Assembly: GCA_021801615.1 (NCBI GenBank)
Contig: JAJYXS010000178.1
Coordinates: 1 to 14,939, forward strand
Direction: 5' to 3'
Source: Actinomycetes bacterium
Lineage (GTDB): Bacteria > Actinomycetota > Acidimicrobiia > Acidimicrobiales > RAAP-2
DNA length: 14,939 nt
The notes below the pieces were generated by a model. That model did not search any database. It was not told where the DNA came from and saw nothing but the letters and a program-made list of their open reading frames with translations. Shown here piece after piece: positions 6,614 through 13,327 of this stretch. Position numbers and translations under genes: made by a program. Within the stretch, counting starts at the first letter, position 1, and each line of letters opens with the position of its first letter.

Positions 6614-7195
6614 TCAGCGCCGGACCGTCGCCTCGCGGGCTCGCTCGAGGGGTCCTCGAAGCAGCGACCCCCTGCGGACGGCAGCGCCCGAGCGCGGGTC
6701 GCGACCTTCCGACAGCAGCTCGGTGAGCGTCCTGGCGTGCATCGAAGCGCCCGCAGCCAGTGCACCACCCTCCGGAGCCACGCCAGCGCCTTCGTGCCCT
6801 GAAGACACCCCCGGGGCCGCTCGGTGCTGCGAGGCCTTAGCGCCCTCCACGACGCCGTCGGTGCGCAGCTCCCCCAAGGGCGTGAGCTGTGAGTCCGAAA
6901 TGCCCACGAGGAACCGTTGGGCGCCGACCTCCACGATCGCGACGCTCTTTCCTTTGCCCACCGCGTGGAGACCGAGGACCGTCACGGCGACGCTCTCTTG
7001 CGAACGCACGAGTCGCGAGAAGCGCTTCGGAGTCCCGCGCCGCTGCATTCGTCCCCATAGCTTGGACGCGGCCCAGATCCCCCCTACGATCACTCCCAGA
7101 GCGACCGCCATGCTCACGAGCTCGTGGGGGACGGAGATCTCCGGCGCGAGCCCACGGGAACCGGCCACAGCCGCGAGCAGGGATCCGGAGATCAT
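6614..7195 (-). CDS. fliO: FliO, flagellar export apparatus assembly protein
   Basis: FliO is a scaffold that helps the FliP ring assemble in the membrane. The 193-residue product has one membrane helix (about 26-45), a basic juxtamembrane stretch (KLWGRMQRRGTPKR) and a small cytoplasmic beta domain (about 66-110) with the family pattern VAIVEVGAQRFLVGIS...LTPLGEL. The C-terminal 80 residues are low-complexity and Gly/Ala/Arg-rich. FliO is poorly conserved, so the call draws on this pattern plus the position between fliN and fliP. The ATG overlaps the fliN stop as ATGA (7192-7195). Confidence 0.87.
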   Translation of the reverse strand: MISGSLLAAVAGSRGLAPEISVPHELVSMAVALGVIVGGIWAASKLWGRMQRRGTPKRFSRLVRSQESVAVTVLGLHAVGKGKSVAIVEVGAQRFLVGISDSQLTPLGELRTDGVVEGAKASQHRAAPGVSSGHEGAGVAPEGGALAAGASMHARTLTELLSEGRDPRSGAAVRRGSLLRGPLERAREATVRR

Positions 7196-7530
7196 TGCGT
7201 CCCAGCCTTCGGAGGCTCGGTGCCGAGGATCTCTCGGACCCGTACGCCGATCTGCCCGTCGTCGACGACGACCATCTCGCCGCGCGCGAACAGCTTCTCG
7301 TTCACGAGCACGTCAACCGGCGCCTTCGCCGCCCGGTCGAGCTCGATGGTCGACTCCGGCCTCAGCTCGAGCAGGCCGCGCAAAGGCACGTTCGCGTAGC
7401 CGAGGACGACGGTGACGTTGAACTCCACGTCCAAGAACGGCGCGAACGGGTGCACCCCGACCGGCTGCGATGGAGCCTCTCCGGAGGCGCTCGCAGACGC
7501 TGTCTGCCCAGGAGTCGCGCTCGTGGTCAC
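7192..7530 (-). CDS. fliN: FliN, flagellar motor switch (C-ring) protein
   Basis: FliN forms the lower part of the C-ring and docks the FliH-FliI export complex. The 112-residue product has a disordered Thr/Ser/Ala-rich N-terminus (1-28) and one SpoA (surface presentation of antigens) domain (about 34-104). Typical segments are LDVEFNVTVVLGYANVPLRGLLEL, PVDVLVNEKLFARGEMVVVDD and IGVRVREIL. The GTG at 7530 is chosen because it overlaps the fliM stop as GTGA (7527-7530) and has AAGGAGG 4 nt upstream. The frame stays open far upstream within fliM, but that is a shadow. It lacks the CheC-like phosphatase domain of Bacillus FliY. Confidence 0.95.
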   Translation of the reverse strand: MTTSATPGQTASASASGEAPSQPVGVHPFAPFLDVEFNVTVVLGYANVPLRGLLELRPESTIELDRAAKAPVDVLVNEKLFARGEMVVVDDGQIGVRVREILGTEPPKAGTQ

Positions 7531-8438
7531 GGTTCCTCCTTCCAGGCGGCGATCGTGCAAGCCAGGCGGCTGCCGACCTCGACGTGACGTCCCCTGCCAA
7601 GGAGCGCACCGCCGACGATGATCTCGAGGTGCGGCTCCTTGTCGAGCGCGTCGATCCCGAGCGTGATGACGTCGTCGGGACGAAGCTCCAGGATCTCCGC
7701 CGCTCCCATCTTCACGCTCGGGTAGGACACCTGGACCTTGACCGGCACGCTGAGAAGCCTTCGCTCCACGTTCATGGAGCGGAGCGCACGGGCTCCCTCG
7801 GCCTCGCGCTGGAGCAGATCGAAGGCATCGAGGACCGGGTGGAAGGCACTGAACGGCCAGTAGAGATGGACCGTACGCGGGCTGCAGTCGCCGATCTCGA
7901 CGTCCATGGCGAATTTCAAGCACGCCTCTCCAGGGCGCCGCACCCGGACGTAGACCGCCGACCGAAGCCGTTGCACCGCAGCGATCTTGAACTCGAAGAA
8001 CGACTCGATCGCAGCTTCGAGCCCAGAGAACATGTCGTCGGCGAGCGCACCGATCAGCTCGACGTCCAGGTCGCTCAGCGCACGGTCTGGCTGGGGTCCG
8101 CCGGAGCCCGAGAGCAGGACGTCGACGAGCGCGTTCGCGCACTCAACCGGGACGTGCAGGACGATCCGGCCGTCGAGGGCAGGGACCGTGGCCACCGCGA
8201 TGAAGGTCGGATCCTCCATCTCCTGACGGAATTCGACCCAGGGGCTCTGCTCCACCCCCGCGAGCGCGATGTGCACCGGCTGGCGAAGCTGGGTGCTCAG
8301 CGCGCCCGCCATGCGTTGCGCCGCAGCCTCGATGACGGGCTGGATCCTGCGAATGCGCGCTCGCTCGATGACCTCCTGATTGTTGAAGTCGTAGGGGCGT
8401 ACACGCGGGTCGCCCGCAGGCAGAAGGGTCGCGCTCAC
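7527..8438 (-). CDS. fliM: FliM, flagellar motor switch protein (atypical N-terminus)
   Basis: FliM links CheY-P signalling to FliG and forms the C-ring wall. The 303-residue product has the VRPYDFNNQEVIERARIRRI segment at 13-32, a CheC-like middle domain (about 40-220) and a C-terminal SpoA domain (about 225-300, VPVKVQVSYP...LRPDDVITL). Two oddities stand out. The N-terminal CheY-P docking peptide (LSQxEIDALL type) is absent: the chain begins about ten residues before the RPYDF-like block. The GGxG loop that contacts FliG in other species reads SGSG (110-113). The GTG at 8438 gives the best family-like start but has only a weak GAGA upstream. The frame is open to an ATG at 8555, yet those 39 extra residues (Arg/Gly/Thr-rich) also contain no docking peptide. 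The gene is preceded by a 211-bp spacer and overlaps fliN by 4 bp. Confidence 0.93.
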   Translation of the reverse strand: MSATLLPAGDPRVRPYDFNNQEVIERARIRRIQPVIEAAAQRMAGALSTQLRQPVHIALAGVEQSPWVEFRQEMEDPTFIAVATVPALDGRIVLHVPVECANALVDVLLSGSGGPQPDRALSDLDVELIGALADDMFSGLEAAIESFFEFKIAAVQRLRSAVYVRVRRPGEACLKFAMDVEIGDCSPRTVHLYWPFSAFHPVLDAFDLLQREAEGARALRSMNVERRLLSVPVKVQVSYPSVKMGAAEILELRPDDVITLGIDALDKEPHLEIIVGGALLGRGRHVEVGSRLACTIAAWKEEP

Positions 8439-8649
8439 GGTCTCGGCGTGCAGCGCGCATGGACACGTTCGAACATCGCGTCGCCTCTCGGACGTCGGCA
8501 CCTGGCCGCCGGTCCGTCCCTGACCGGCTCTGCGACCCGCCGTCCTGGCGCGCACTGGTTCATCGGCCTAAAGCAGGCTCTCCTTGAGCCGAGACGCACG
8601 GCTCTCGAGAACGCCCCGCGTGCTCGGCACGGCTCTCGACCCTCACGGC
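8439..8649 (-). other. Spacer between flgE and fliM, no recognisable gene
   Basis: This 211-bp stretch is the longest non-coding gap in the flagellar operon. In the Bacillus-type order swrD/flbD and fliL lie here. A short minus-strand frame crosses it (8435-8653), but its Arg/Pro/Cys-rich translation resembles neither of those proteins. It may hold an internal promoter for fliM and the export-gate genes. Confidence 0.6.
8560..8587 (-). promoter_or_regulatory. Possible sigma-28 (FliA)-like promoter ahead of fliM
   Basis: On the minus strand TCAA (8587-8584) is followed, after 16 nt, by GCCGATGA (8567-8560). The flagellar sigma-28 consensus is TAAA-N15-GCCGATAA, so the -10 matches 7 of 8 and the -35 matches 3 of 4 with spacing one longer. 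It lies about 120 bp before the fliM start. Motif-level evidence only; a chance match is possible. Confidence 0.25.
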
Positions 8650-9954
8650 TCACACCTGGACGAGCGCCTGGAGGGTCGCCTGCGAGGTGGAGATCACCTT
8701 GGTGTTCGCCACGTAGGTCTCCTGAGCTGTGACCAGGTCCGTGAGCTCGTTGGCAAGGTCGACGTTGGACTGCTCGAGCTGACCGCCGAGCAGCGTCCCT
8801 CTGAGCCCGCTGCCCGCAACCCCGATCTGGGGTGTGCCGGAGTTCGGCGAGGTCGACAGAAGGCCGTCGCCTACGTCCACGAGCCCCGAAGGGTTCGCGA
8901 ACGCCGCGAGCGCGATCTTCGCGATGGGGATCGTCTTGCCGTTGGAGAACGAACCGGTGATGACTCCGTCCGAGGAGATGGAGTATGTCTCGAGGGTCCC
9001 CGCTGCAGTGCCGTTCTGGCTCATGGTGAGGGTCTCCCCGCCGGCGAACTGCGTCAGCGCGCTCGAGCTGCCCGACGGCGGGAAGACGATCTTCCAGGTG
9101 TCGCCGGTCGGGAACGTGTAGCCTGCCGGCATCGTCTTCACGGAGAGCTGCAGCTCACCTGTAGCCGCCTTGCTCGCGCCAGTGACTGTCTTCACCTGGC
9201 CGCTGGCGGATGTGAAGGTGATGGTCGGGAGCGCGGCTGTTGTGAACAGCTTTTCCTCCTTGCCTGTCGGAGCCACCACGGTTCCCTGGACCGTCCATTC
9301 GTCGGCCGTGCCCTTCACGCCGGTGAGCGTGAGCGTCACGGGAACGGGGCTGCCCAGGGCGTCGTAGCCGTTGACCGTGGTCGTGTACGTCGGGAGCTGT
9401 GTGCCTTGGCCGTCCCAGGCGGGGACGTTCCCGAAGACGGTGAGTGTGGAGGTCGCGGACGAGGCCGTCGCCGCGCCCTTCGGGATCTTGATCGCCGTGA
9501 GCGGACCGTTTGTGGCGATGGTCCCTGTCGCGTTCGCCTCCCAGCCCTGGACGATCGCCCCCGAAAGAGTGGTGAGGTCGCCGTTCGCGCTCACGGTCAG
9601 CGCTCCATCCCGCGTGTACAGCTGCTTGCCGTTCGAGTCGACGACGAGGTAACCCGCCCCTGTGATCGCGACGTCTGTCTCGTTGCCCGTGGTCTCCAGC
9701 GACCCCTCTGCGAGGTTCGTGGCGACCGCCACGACGCGCACACCCGAGCCGACGGCGACAGGATTGATACCTCCGGAGACGGCGCTGGGAGCGGTCGCGC
9801 CGCTCAGCTGCTCGGCCAGCAGGTCGCCGAACACGACTGTCCCTTGCTTGTAGCCAACCGTGTTCGCGTTCGCGATGTTGTTCCCGATCTCGTCGAGATA
9901 GGTCTGGTCTGCCTCGATTCCCGAGACCGCTGCCAGTACGGATCGTGTTGCCAT
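8650..9954 (-). CDS. flgE: FlgE, flagellar hook protein
   Basis: FlgE polymerises into the hook, the universal joint outside the cell. The 434-residue product has the N-terminal rod/hook motif NNIANANTVGYK (25-36), and the C-terminal helical motif NVDLANELTDLVTAQETYVANTKVISTSQATLQ near its end. Between them is a Thr/Ser/Gly-rich surface region with few charged residues and no visible Cys, as usual for exported axial proteins. No Sec signal is present, as expected for type III export. The ATG at 9954 has AGGAGG at a 7-nt spacing, one of the strongest ribosome binding sites here, fitting a highly translated structural protein. It follows flgD after 100 bp. FlgF/FlgG share both end motifs, but flgD next door supports FlgE. 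Confidence 0.94.
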   Translation of the reverse strand: MATRSVLAAVSGIEADQTYLDEIGNNIANANTVGYKQGTVVFGDLLAEQLSGATAPSAVSGGINPVAVGSGVRVVAVATNLAEGSLETTGNETDVAITGAGYLVVDSNGKQLYTRDGALTVSANGDLTTLSGAIVQGWEANATGTIATNGPLTAIKIPKGAATASSATSTLTVFGNVPAWDGQGTQLPTYTTTVNGYDALGSPVPVTLTLTGVKGTADEWTVQGTVVAPTGKEEKLFTTAALPTITFTSASGQVKTVTGASKAATGELQLSVKTMPAGYTFPTGDTWKIVFPPSGSSSALTQFAGGETLTMSQNGTAAGTLETYSISSDGVITGSFSNGKTIPIAKIALAAFANPSGLVDVGDGLLSTSPNSGTPQIGVAGSGLRGTLLGGQLEQSNVDLANELTDLVTAQETYVANTKVISTSQATLQALVQV

Positions 9955-9987
9955 GTGTGCTCCTCCTTGCTCTTGACGCTTTGCTTG

Positions 9988-10016
9988 CCTGGATGCCCTT
10001 GCCCAGGATGCCCTTG
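9988..10016. repeat. 15-bp-period direct repeat between flgD and flgE
   Basis: GGATGCCCTTG occurs at 9991-10001 and again at 10006-10016, a tandem duplication with a 15-bp period in the 100-bp gap upstream of flgE. CCTGG (9988-9992) and CCAGG (10003-10007) could also pair as a small stem. No function is evident. Confidence 0.7.
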
Positions 10017-10054
10017 GCGGCCCCCGGCCCTGGACCCACCACGCTCCTTGGACA

Positions 10055-10531
10055 TCACGAAGGCGAACTGGGCGAGCCCACCTCCGTTACCGCCGACAGC
10101 GGGACACGTTCGGACCCGACCAGGAGCGTCGGTGTGCCTGTCGAGCTCAGCTCCACGCCGCTCACGGCGCCGCTCACGTGCAGACCGGACACGATCGCAG
10201 TCACCTGCTTTCCGAGCAGGCTCGTCGCCTCGCTCTCCTGCGCGCCGTGCTCTTCTTGGGCGACCGCCGCCGTCATCGAGGTCACCGCCTCCACCTGCGA
10301 CAAGGCGGCGGTTTGCTGGAGGATCGACGACGGTGTCGTGGGATTTGTCGGGTCCTGGTGCTGCAACTGGTCGATGAGGAGCTTCAAGAAGAGTGTGGGT
10401 GTCCTGAGCTGGTTGACAAGACTGGAGGTCTGAGCTGTCTTCGTCGACGCCTGTCCGGCCGCCGTCTGCACGGCGCTTGGTGCCCGGACTGTGCTGTACG
10501 CGGAAGCTCCTGTCACTGCTCCGATGCTCAT
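10055..10531 (-). CDS. flgD: FlgD, hook-cap (hook assembly scaffold) protein
   Basis: FlgD caps the growing hook and directs FlgE subunits into place. The 158-residue product has a Ser/Thr/Ala-rich exported N-terminus (1-45) and the conserved FlgD segment FLKLLIDQLQHQDPTNP (48-64), followed by SILQQTAALSQVEAVTSM (69-86). A short C-terminal part (about 102-150) has the LLGKQVTAIVSG pattern. The tudor and Ig-like domains of enterobacterial FlgD (about 231 residues) are not there; the short form resembles that of Bacillus (about 140). The ATG at 10531 has AGGAGG 5 nt upstream. The frame is open further upstream through the end of fliK, but that stretch is a shadow. It lies between fliK (49-bp gap) and flgE. 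Confidence 0.93.
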   Translation of the reverse strand: MSIGAVTGASAYSTVRAPSAVQTAAGQASTKTAQTSSLVNQLRTPTLFLKLLIDQLQHQDPTNPTTPSSILQQTAALSQVEAVTSMTAAVAQEEHGAQESEATSLLGKQVTAIVSGLHVSGAVSGVELSSTGTPTLLVGSERVPLSAVTEVGSPSSPS

Positions 10532-10561
10532 GGCGTCCTCCTGCGCTCTTTCCTGGTCTGG

Positions 10562-10588
10562 CGGTTCACACTCTGACGGTTCACACTC
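10562..10588. repeat. 15-bp-period direct repeat at the fliK stop codon
   Basis: CGGTTCACACTC occurs at 10562-10573 and 10577-10588. On the coding strand each copy contains GTG-TGA in the same frame, so the fliK terminus (Val-stop) is duplicated and a second in-frame stop lies 15 nt after the first. The period equals that of the repeat upstream of flgE. Confidence 0.7.
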
Positions 10589-12209
10589 GGACGTCGAGGA
10601 CGTTCCCGGTGCGGCCCCGAGGTCGCTCGCTCCTGGGCGGAGGGGGGCCCAGCGGGTCGACCGGCCCGAGCATCCCCGCGCGCGGCGTGGGCTCGGGACC
10701 CAAGCCGGAGCCCCGACGCGGCTGCGCGCCGCCGCCACGGGTGCCGGCGCCTGTGCCGTCGCCGGTTGGCCATGAGCTGGATCGCCCTGTTCCGTGCGCG
10801 CGGCGTGTGCCCAGCGTGACTGTCGTCTTCGTGCCGAACGCCGACAGCGCCGTGCGCAACTCGGGCAGTGCTCGCTGAAGCGCTTCGGTGCCGAGATCGC
10901 TGGCGGCGACCAGGTGCACGCTCAGCCCGCTCTCACGTGCAGTGATCCGCGCGGACACTTCCCCGAGCTCAACGGGGTGGAGCACGACCTGTACCGTGTA
11001 GGTGCCTTCCGCCGTCACGCGCGGGACTGAGATGACCCTGACCAGTTGCGCTGCGACGCCTGGCATGTCGAGCTGGCGGGCCTGCGCGGCCGTGCCCGAG
11101 GGCAGCCCGTCGGCAGGGGTCCATGCAGATCCGAACGAAGGCGGCGGCTCCGAGACCCTGGAACCCGCCTCCGCTGTCGCGCCCGTCGGCTGACTGGTCG
11201 CACCTCGGGCTTCGGACGCCTGCCGGCCGGCGACCGGCGCGAGAAGACGGGCAGAGCTCGCCAGCCGCGCCGCGCCGCTCGCAGAGCCCCCTTCCGTCGA
11301 GCCGCCCCTGGCGCCGACCGTCGCGCCGGGGACCGTCGCTCGACGCCACACCGCGGTCACCGGTTCGGCGCGGCTGGCAGCGCGCGGCCGACGCCCCTCT
11401 GGCCGGCTCGTCTCCGGCGTGGTAGGGCGGGCAGCGTCACCCGCCAGGTTCCGCACCGAGCTCCTCACCCGCACCCGGTTCGACCCCGCCTCACCGTCGG
11501 AGGCTCGCGTCGAGCGACCCGGCGCTGCGCCGCTTGCATCTTGGCCGTGCGAGTCCGAAAAAGAAGGGCCGGTCGCGGCGCCCTGCGCGAAGAAGCCCGG
11601 CGTCGACGTGGACGTTTGCACTGTCCCGGCGTGCGCGGAGCGCGCACCCTGCGCTGAGCGCGTGCCCTGTGGAGCACGCGCACCCTGCGCTGAGCGCGTG
11701 CCCTGTGGAGCACGCGCACCCTGCGCTGAGCGCGTGCCCTCTGGAGCACGCGCACCCTGCGCTGAGCGCGTGCCCTGTGGAGCACGCGCGCCCTGCGCTG
11801 AGCCCAACGGGCCGACCTGCCCGGCGCGTGGCGAGCTGTGACGCGTCACGACGTCCTCGGCGTGCCCGGTCGTCTCTGCGGGGGCGAGGATCCCCGCAGC
11901 TGGCGCGCTCTTGCCAGCGGAAAGCCGCGCCTCGGCGGAACCGAGGTCCGCCGGACTGCCCGGACGCGTCGGCTGTGCGCGGGCGCGACGGACTGGCGCG
12001 TGATCGGTCCCCTCGCCCGACGTCGAGGTCACGCGCCGCGCTGCGGCGGCCGAGCCGGTCTCCGCGAGGATGTCGGCGAAGGCCATGCGCCGGTCCGCCC
12101 CTGCGCATCGATCGACGGTGAGGGTGCTCCGAGGCGTCGGCCGATCACCGGCGTCCGGGAGAGAGCCGGACGCGAGCAGAGCGCCCGAGCCGGACGCGAG
12201 CAAGCTCAT
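10581..12209 (-). CDS. fliK: FliK, flagellar hook-length control protein with internal tandem repeats
   Basis: FliK is exported during hook growth, measures hook length and then triggers FlhB to change substrate class. The 542-residue product has a long, low-complexity N-terminal region (Ala/Gly/Ser/Arg-rich, about 1-375), as expected of the ruler part. The conserved C-terminal Flg_hook domain (about 385-470) has VVLHPVELGEVSARI, a later LRTALSAFG and a following hydrophobic strand. A Pro/Gly/Arg-rich tail ends the protein. Residues 136-190 are a 12-residue tandem repeat (SAQGARAPQGTR), about 4.5 copies. The ATG at 12209 overlaps the preceding gene's stop as ATGA (12206-12209), with GGAGG 7 nt upstream. 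The same frame is open through the whole upstream hydrolase gene, a high-GC artefact. Position before flgD supports the call. Confidence 0.92.
   Translation of the reverse strand: MSLLASGSGALLASGSLPDAGDRPTPRSTLTVDRCAGADRRMAFADILAETGSAAAARRVTSTSGEGTDHAPVRRARAQPTRPGSPADLGSAEARLSAGKSAPAAGILAPAETTGHAEDVVTRHSSPRAGQVGPLGSAQGARAPQGTRSAQGARAPEGTRSAQGARAPQGTRSAQGARAPQGTRSAQGARSAHAGTVQTSTSTPGFFAQGAATGPSFSDSHGQDASGAAPGRSTRASDGEAGSNRVRVRSSVRNLAGDAARPTTPETSRPEGRRPRAASRAEPVTAVWRRATVPGATVGARGGSTEGGSASGAARLASSARLLAPVAGRQASEARGATSQPTGATAEAGSRVSEPPPSFGSAWTPADGLPSGTAAQARQLDMPGVAAQLVRVISVPRVTAEGTYTVQVVLHPVELGEVSARITARESGLSVHLVAASDLGTEALQRALPELRTALSAFGTKTTVTLGTRRAHGTGRSSSWPTGDGTGAGTRGGGAQPRRGSGLGPEPTPRAGMLGPVDPLGPPPPRSERPRGRTGNVLDVRV
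11642..11803. repeat. 36-bp tandem repeat inside fliK (4.5 copies)
   Basis: Four full 36-bp units begin at 11642, 11678, 11714 and 11750, and an 18-bp half unit at 11786-11803 follows. By eye the full units differ only at 11741 (C for T), giving Glu for Gln in one protein repeat; the half unit has one change near 11790. The near identity at DNA level, including silent positions, points to recent slippage or unequal recombination. The period is a multiple of three, so copy-number change keeps the fliK frame. Confidence 0.93.
12163..12202. repeat. 24-bp-period direct repeat at the 5' end of fliK
   Basis: GAGCCGGACGCGAGCA occurs at 12163-12178 and 12187-12202, with a 24-bp period (8 codons). 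It encodes the repeated LLASGS near the FliK N-terminus (residues 3-16). It is separate from the 36-bp repeat. Confidence 0.75.
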
Positions 12210-13327
12210 TGGCTTCCTCCCGTCATCTGTAGCACCGCGGAGACGAATGTCTGGGTCTGGGCGTACGGTGGCACGCCGCCGTAGCGAGCCACCGCAGCCG
12301 GGCCCGCGTTGTACGCAGCCAACGCTGGCTGCACCGATCCGTACTGGCGCAGGTAACCTGACAAGAGCTCTGCCGCGCCAGCGATCGCCTGGCGGGCTGT
12401 GAACGGTGTCACTCCGAGTCGCCGCGCGGTGGAGGGCATGATCTGCATCAGCCCTTCCGCTCCCGCTGTGCTCACGGCGTTGGTCTCGAACCTCGACTCG
12501 TGGTAGGCGATCGCGGTCAGGAGCGAGACCGGGACGCCGTAGGTCCCTGCCGCCGACACGAAGAGAGGGGCGAGGCTGGAGGGAACCTGCGCCGCGAGCT
12601 GCGCCGGCGTCGGCCACTGAGTCGACTGGACGCGTGTCGCCCCCTGGATCGTGGGGGGCGCCGGGGAGGGGGCGCCGGAACCGAGCACGTCGCGGATGGC
12701 CACAACTTGCCCTGCTGAGGAGACGGGCTGGACCTGGACGTCGGTCCCGCTGTGAGGGGCGTCGACCATCATGCCATTGCCGATGTAGATGCCGACATGG
12801 CCGGGGGACGTCGGCGTGCCGTCGGAACCGGCGAAGAAGACCAGGTCCCCTGCGCTTGCCTGTGTGAGCGAGGTGACCGGGGTACCGATCTTCACCTGTG
12901 TGTAGGTGGTGCGCGGCAGTTCGATCCCGAAGCGGGAGAACACGTACTGGACCAGCCCCGAGCAGTCGAAGCCGCTCGCCGGTGTCTCGCCTCCCCAGAC
13001 GTAGGGCACGCCGACGTACTTCTCTGCTTCTCGGACGATCGCAGCCCCCGAGACGCCTGTCGTCTGCAGGGAGGATGCGACGGTTGCCGATCCGGCTCGA
13101 GGCGCCGACACTGGCGACGGTGAGACCCGCCCGGCACCCGCTGAGGGCGCTCGAGCTGCGAAGGGTCCGGCTTGCAGGGCGGCCGTCGCGCGAGCGAGCA
13201 CCTCTGGGAACTCCCCCGTGGGTGCCGCGGACTCGAGCTCCTGAGGCAGCCCCGACAACGCCGAGGACACCGCTGTCCCCCAGCTCTGCACCGCGGCGCT
13301 GCGGTCGGCGGCAACTGTGACGCTCAC
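12206..13327 (-). CDS. Bifunctional NlpC/P60 peptidase - lytic transglycosylase, flagellar wall hydrolase
   Basis: This protein is predicted to cut both the peptide and glycan parts of peptidoglycan, opening the wall for the rod and hook. The 373-residue product has an unstructured N-terminus (1-95), an NlpC/P60 domain (about 96-215) with Cys122 (GFDCSG), His177 (PGHVGIYIG) and a likely third residue His192, and a Pro/Ser linker. An SLT/goose-lysozyme-like transglycosylase domain (about 252-365) follows, with Glu277 (AYHESRF), the AEGLMQIMPSTA block and AYNAGP. No Sec signal or membrane anchor is visible, so export through the flagellar apparatus, as for FlgJ, is inferred. The GTG at 13327 overlaps the fliJ stop as GTGA; the 3' end overlaps fliK by 4 bp. 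The slot between fliJ and fliK belongs to ylxF/motE in Bacillus. It may substitute functionally for FlgJ, but I saw no FlgJ rod-cap domain. Confidence 0.9.
   Translation of the reverse strand: MSVTVAADRSAAVQSWGTAVSSALSGLPQELESAAPTGEFPEVLARATAALQAGPFAARAPSAGAGRVSPSPVSAPRAGSATVASSLQTTGVSGAAIVREAEKYVGVPYVWGGETPASGFDCSGLVQYVFSRFGIELPRTTYTQVKIGTPVTSLTQASAGDLVFFAGSDGTPTSPGHVGIYIGNGMMVDAPHSGTDVQVQPVSSAGQVVAIRDVLGSGAPSPAPPTIQGATRVQSTQWPTPAQLAAQVPSSLAPLFVSAAGTYGVPVSLLTAIAYHESRFETNAVSTAGAEGLMQIMPSTARRLGVTPFTARQAIAGAAELLSGYLRQYGSVQPALAAYNAGPAAVARYGGVPPYAQTQTFVSAVLQMTGGSQ

Noticed and set aside
7531..8142. Upstream extension of the fliN frame
   Set aside because: It lies inside fliM and is Arg-rich; the GTGA overlap and ribosome binding site at 7530 fix the fliN start.
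7470..8732. Plus-strand 420-codon open frame antisense to fliM
   Set aside because: Mirror of the third-position GC bias of fliM; composition is shadow-like and there is no ribosome binding site or family similarity.
8584..10377. Plus-strand 597-codon open frame antisense to flgE and flgD
   Set aside because: High-GC shadow frame: the translation is rich in Arg, His, Gly and Asp with no recognisable motif, and the opposite strand encodes convincing FlgE and FlgD.
11642..11803. CRISPR array or regulatory iterons
   Set aside because: The units are directly adjacent with no unique spacers, the period is a codon multiple, and the repeat lies inside the fliK coding frame.
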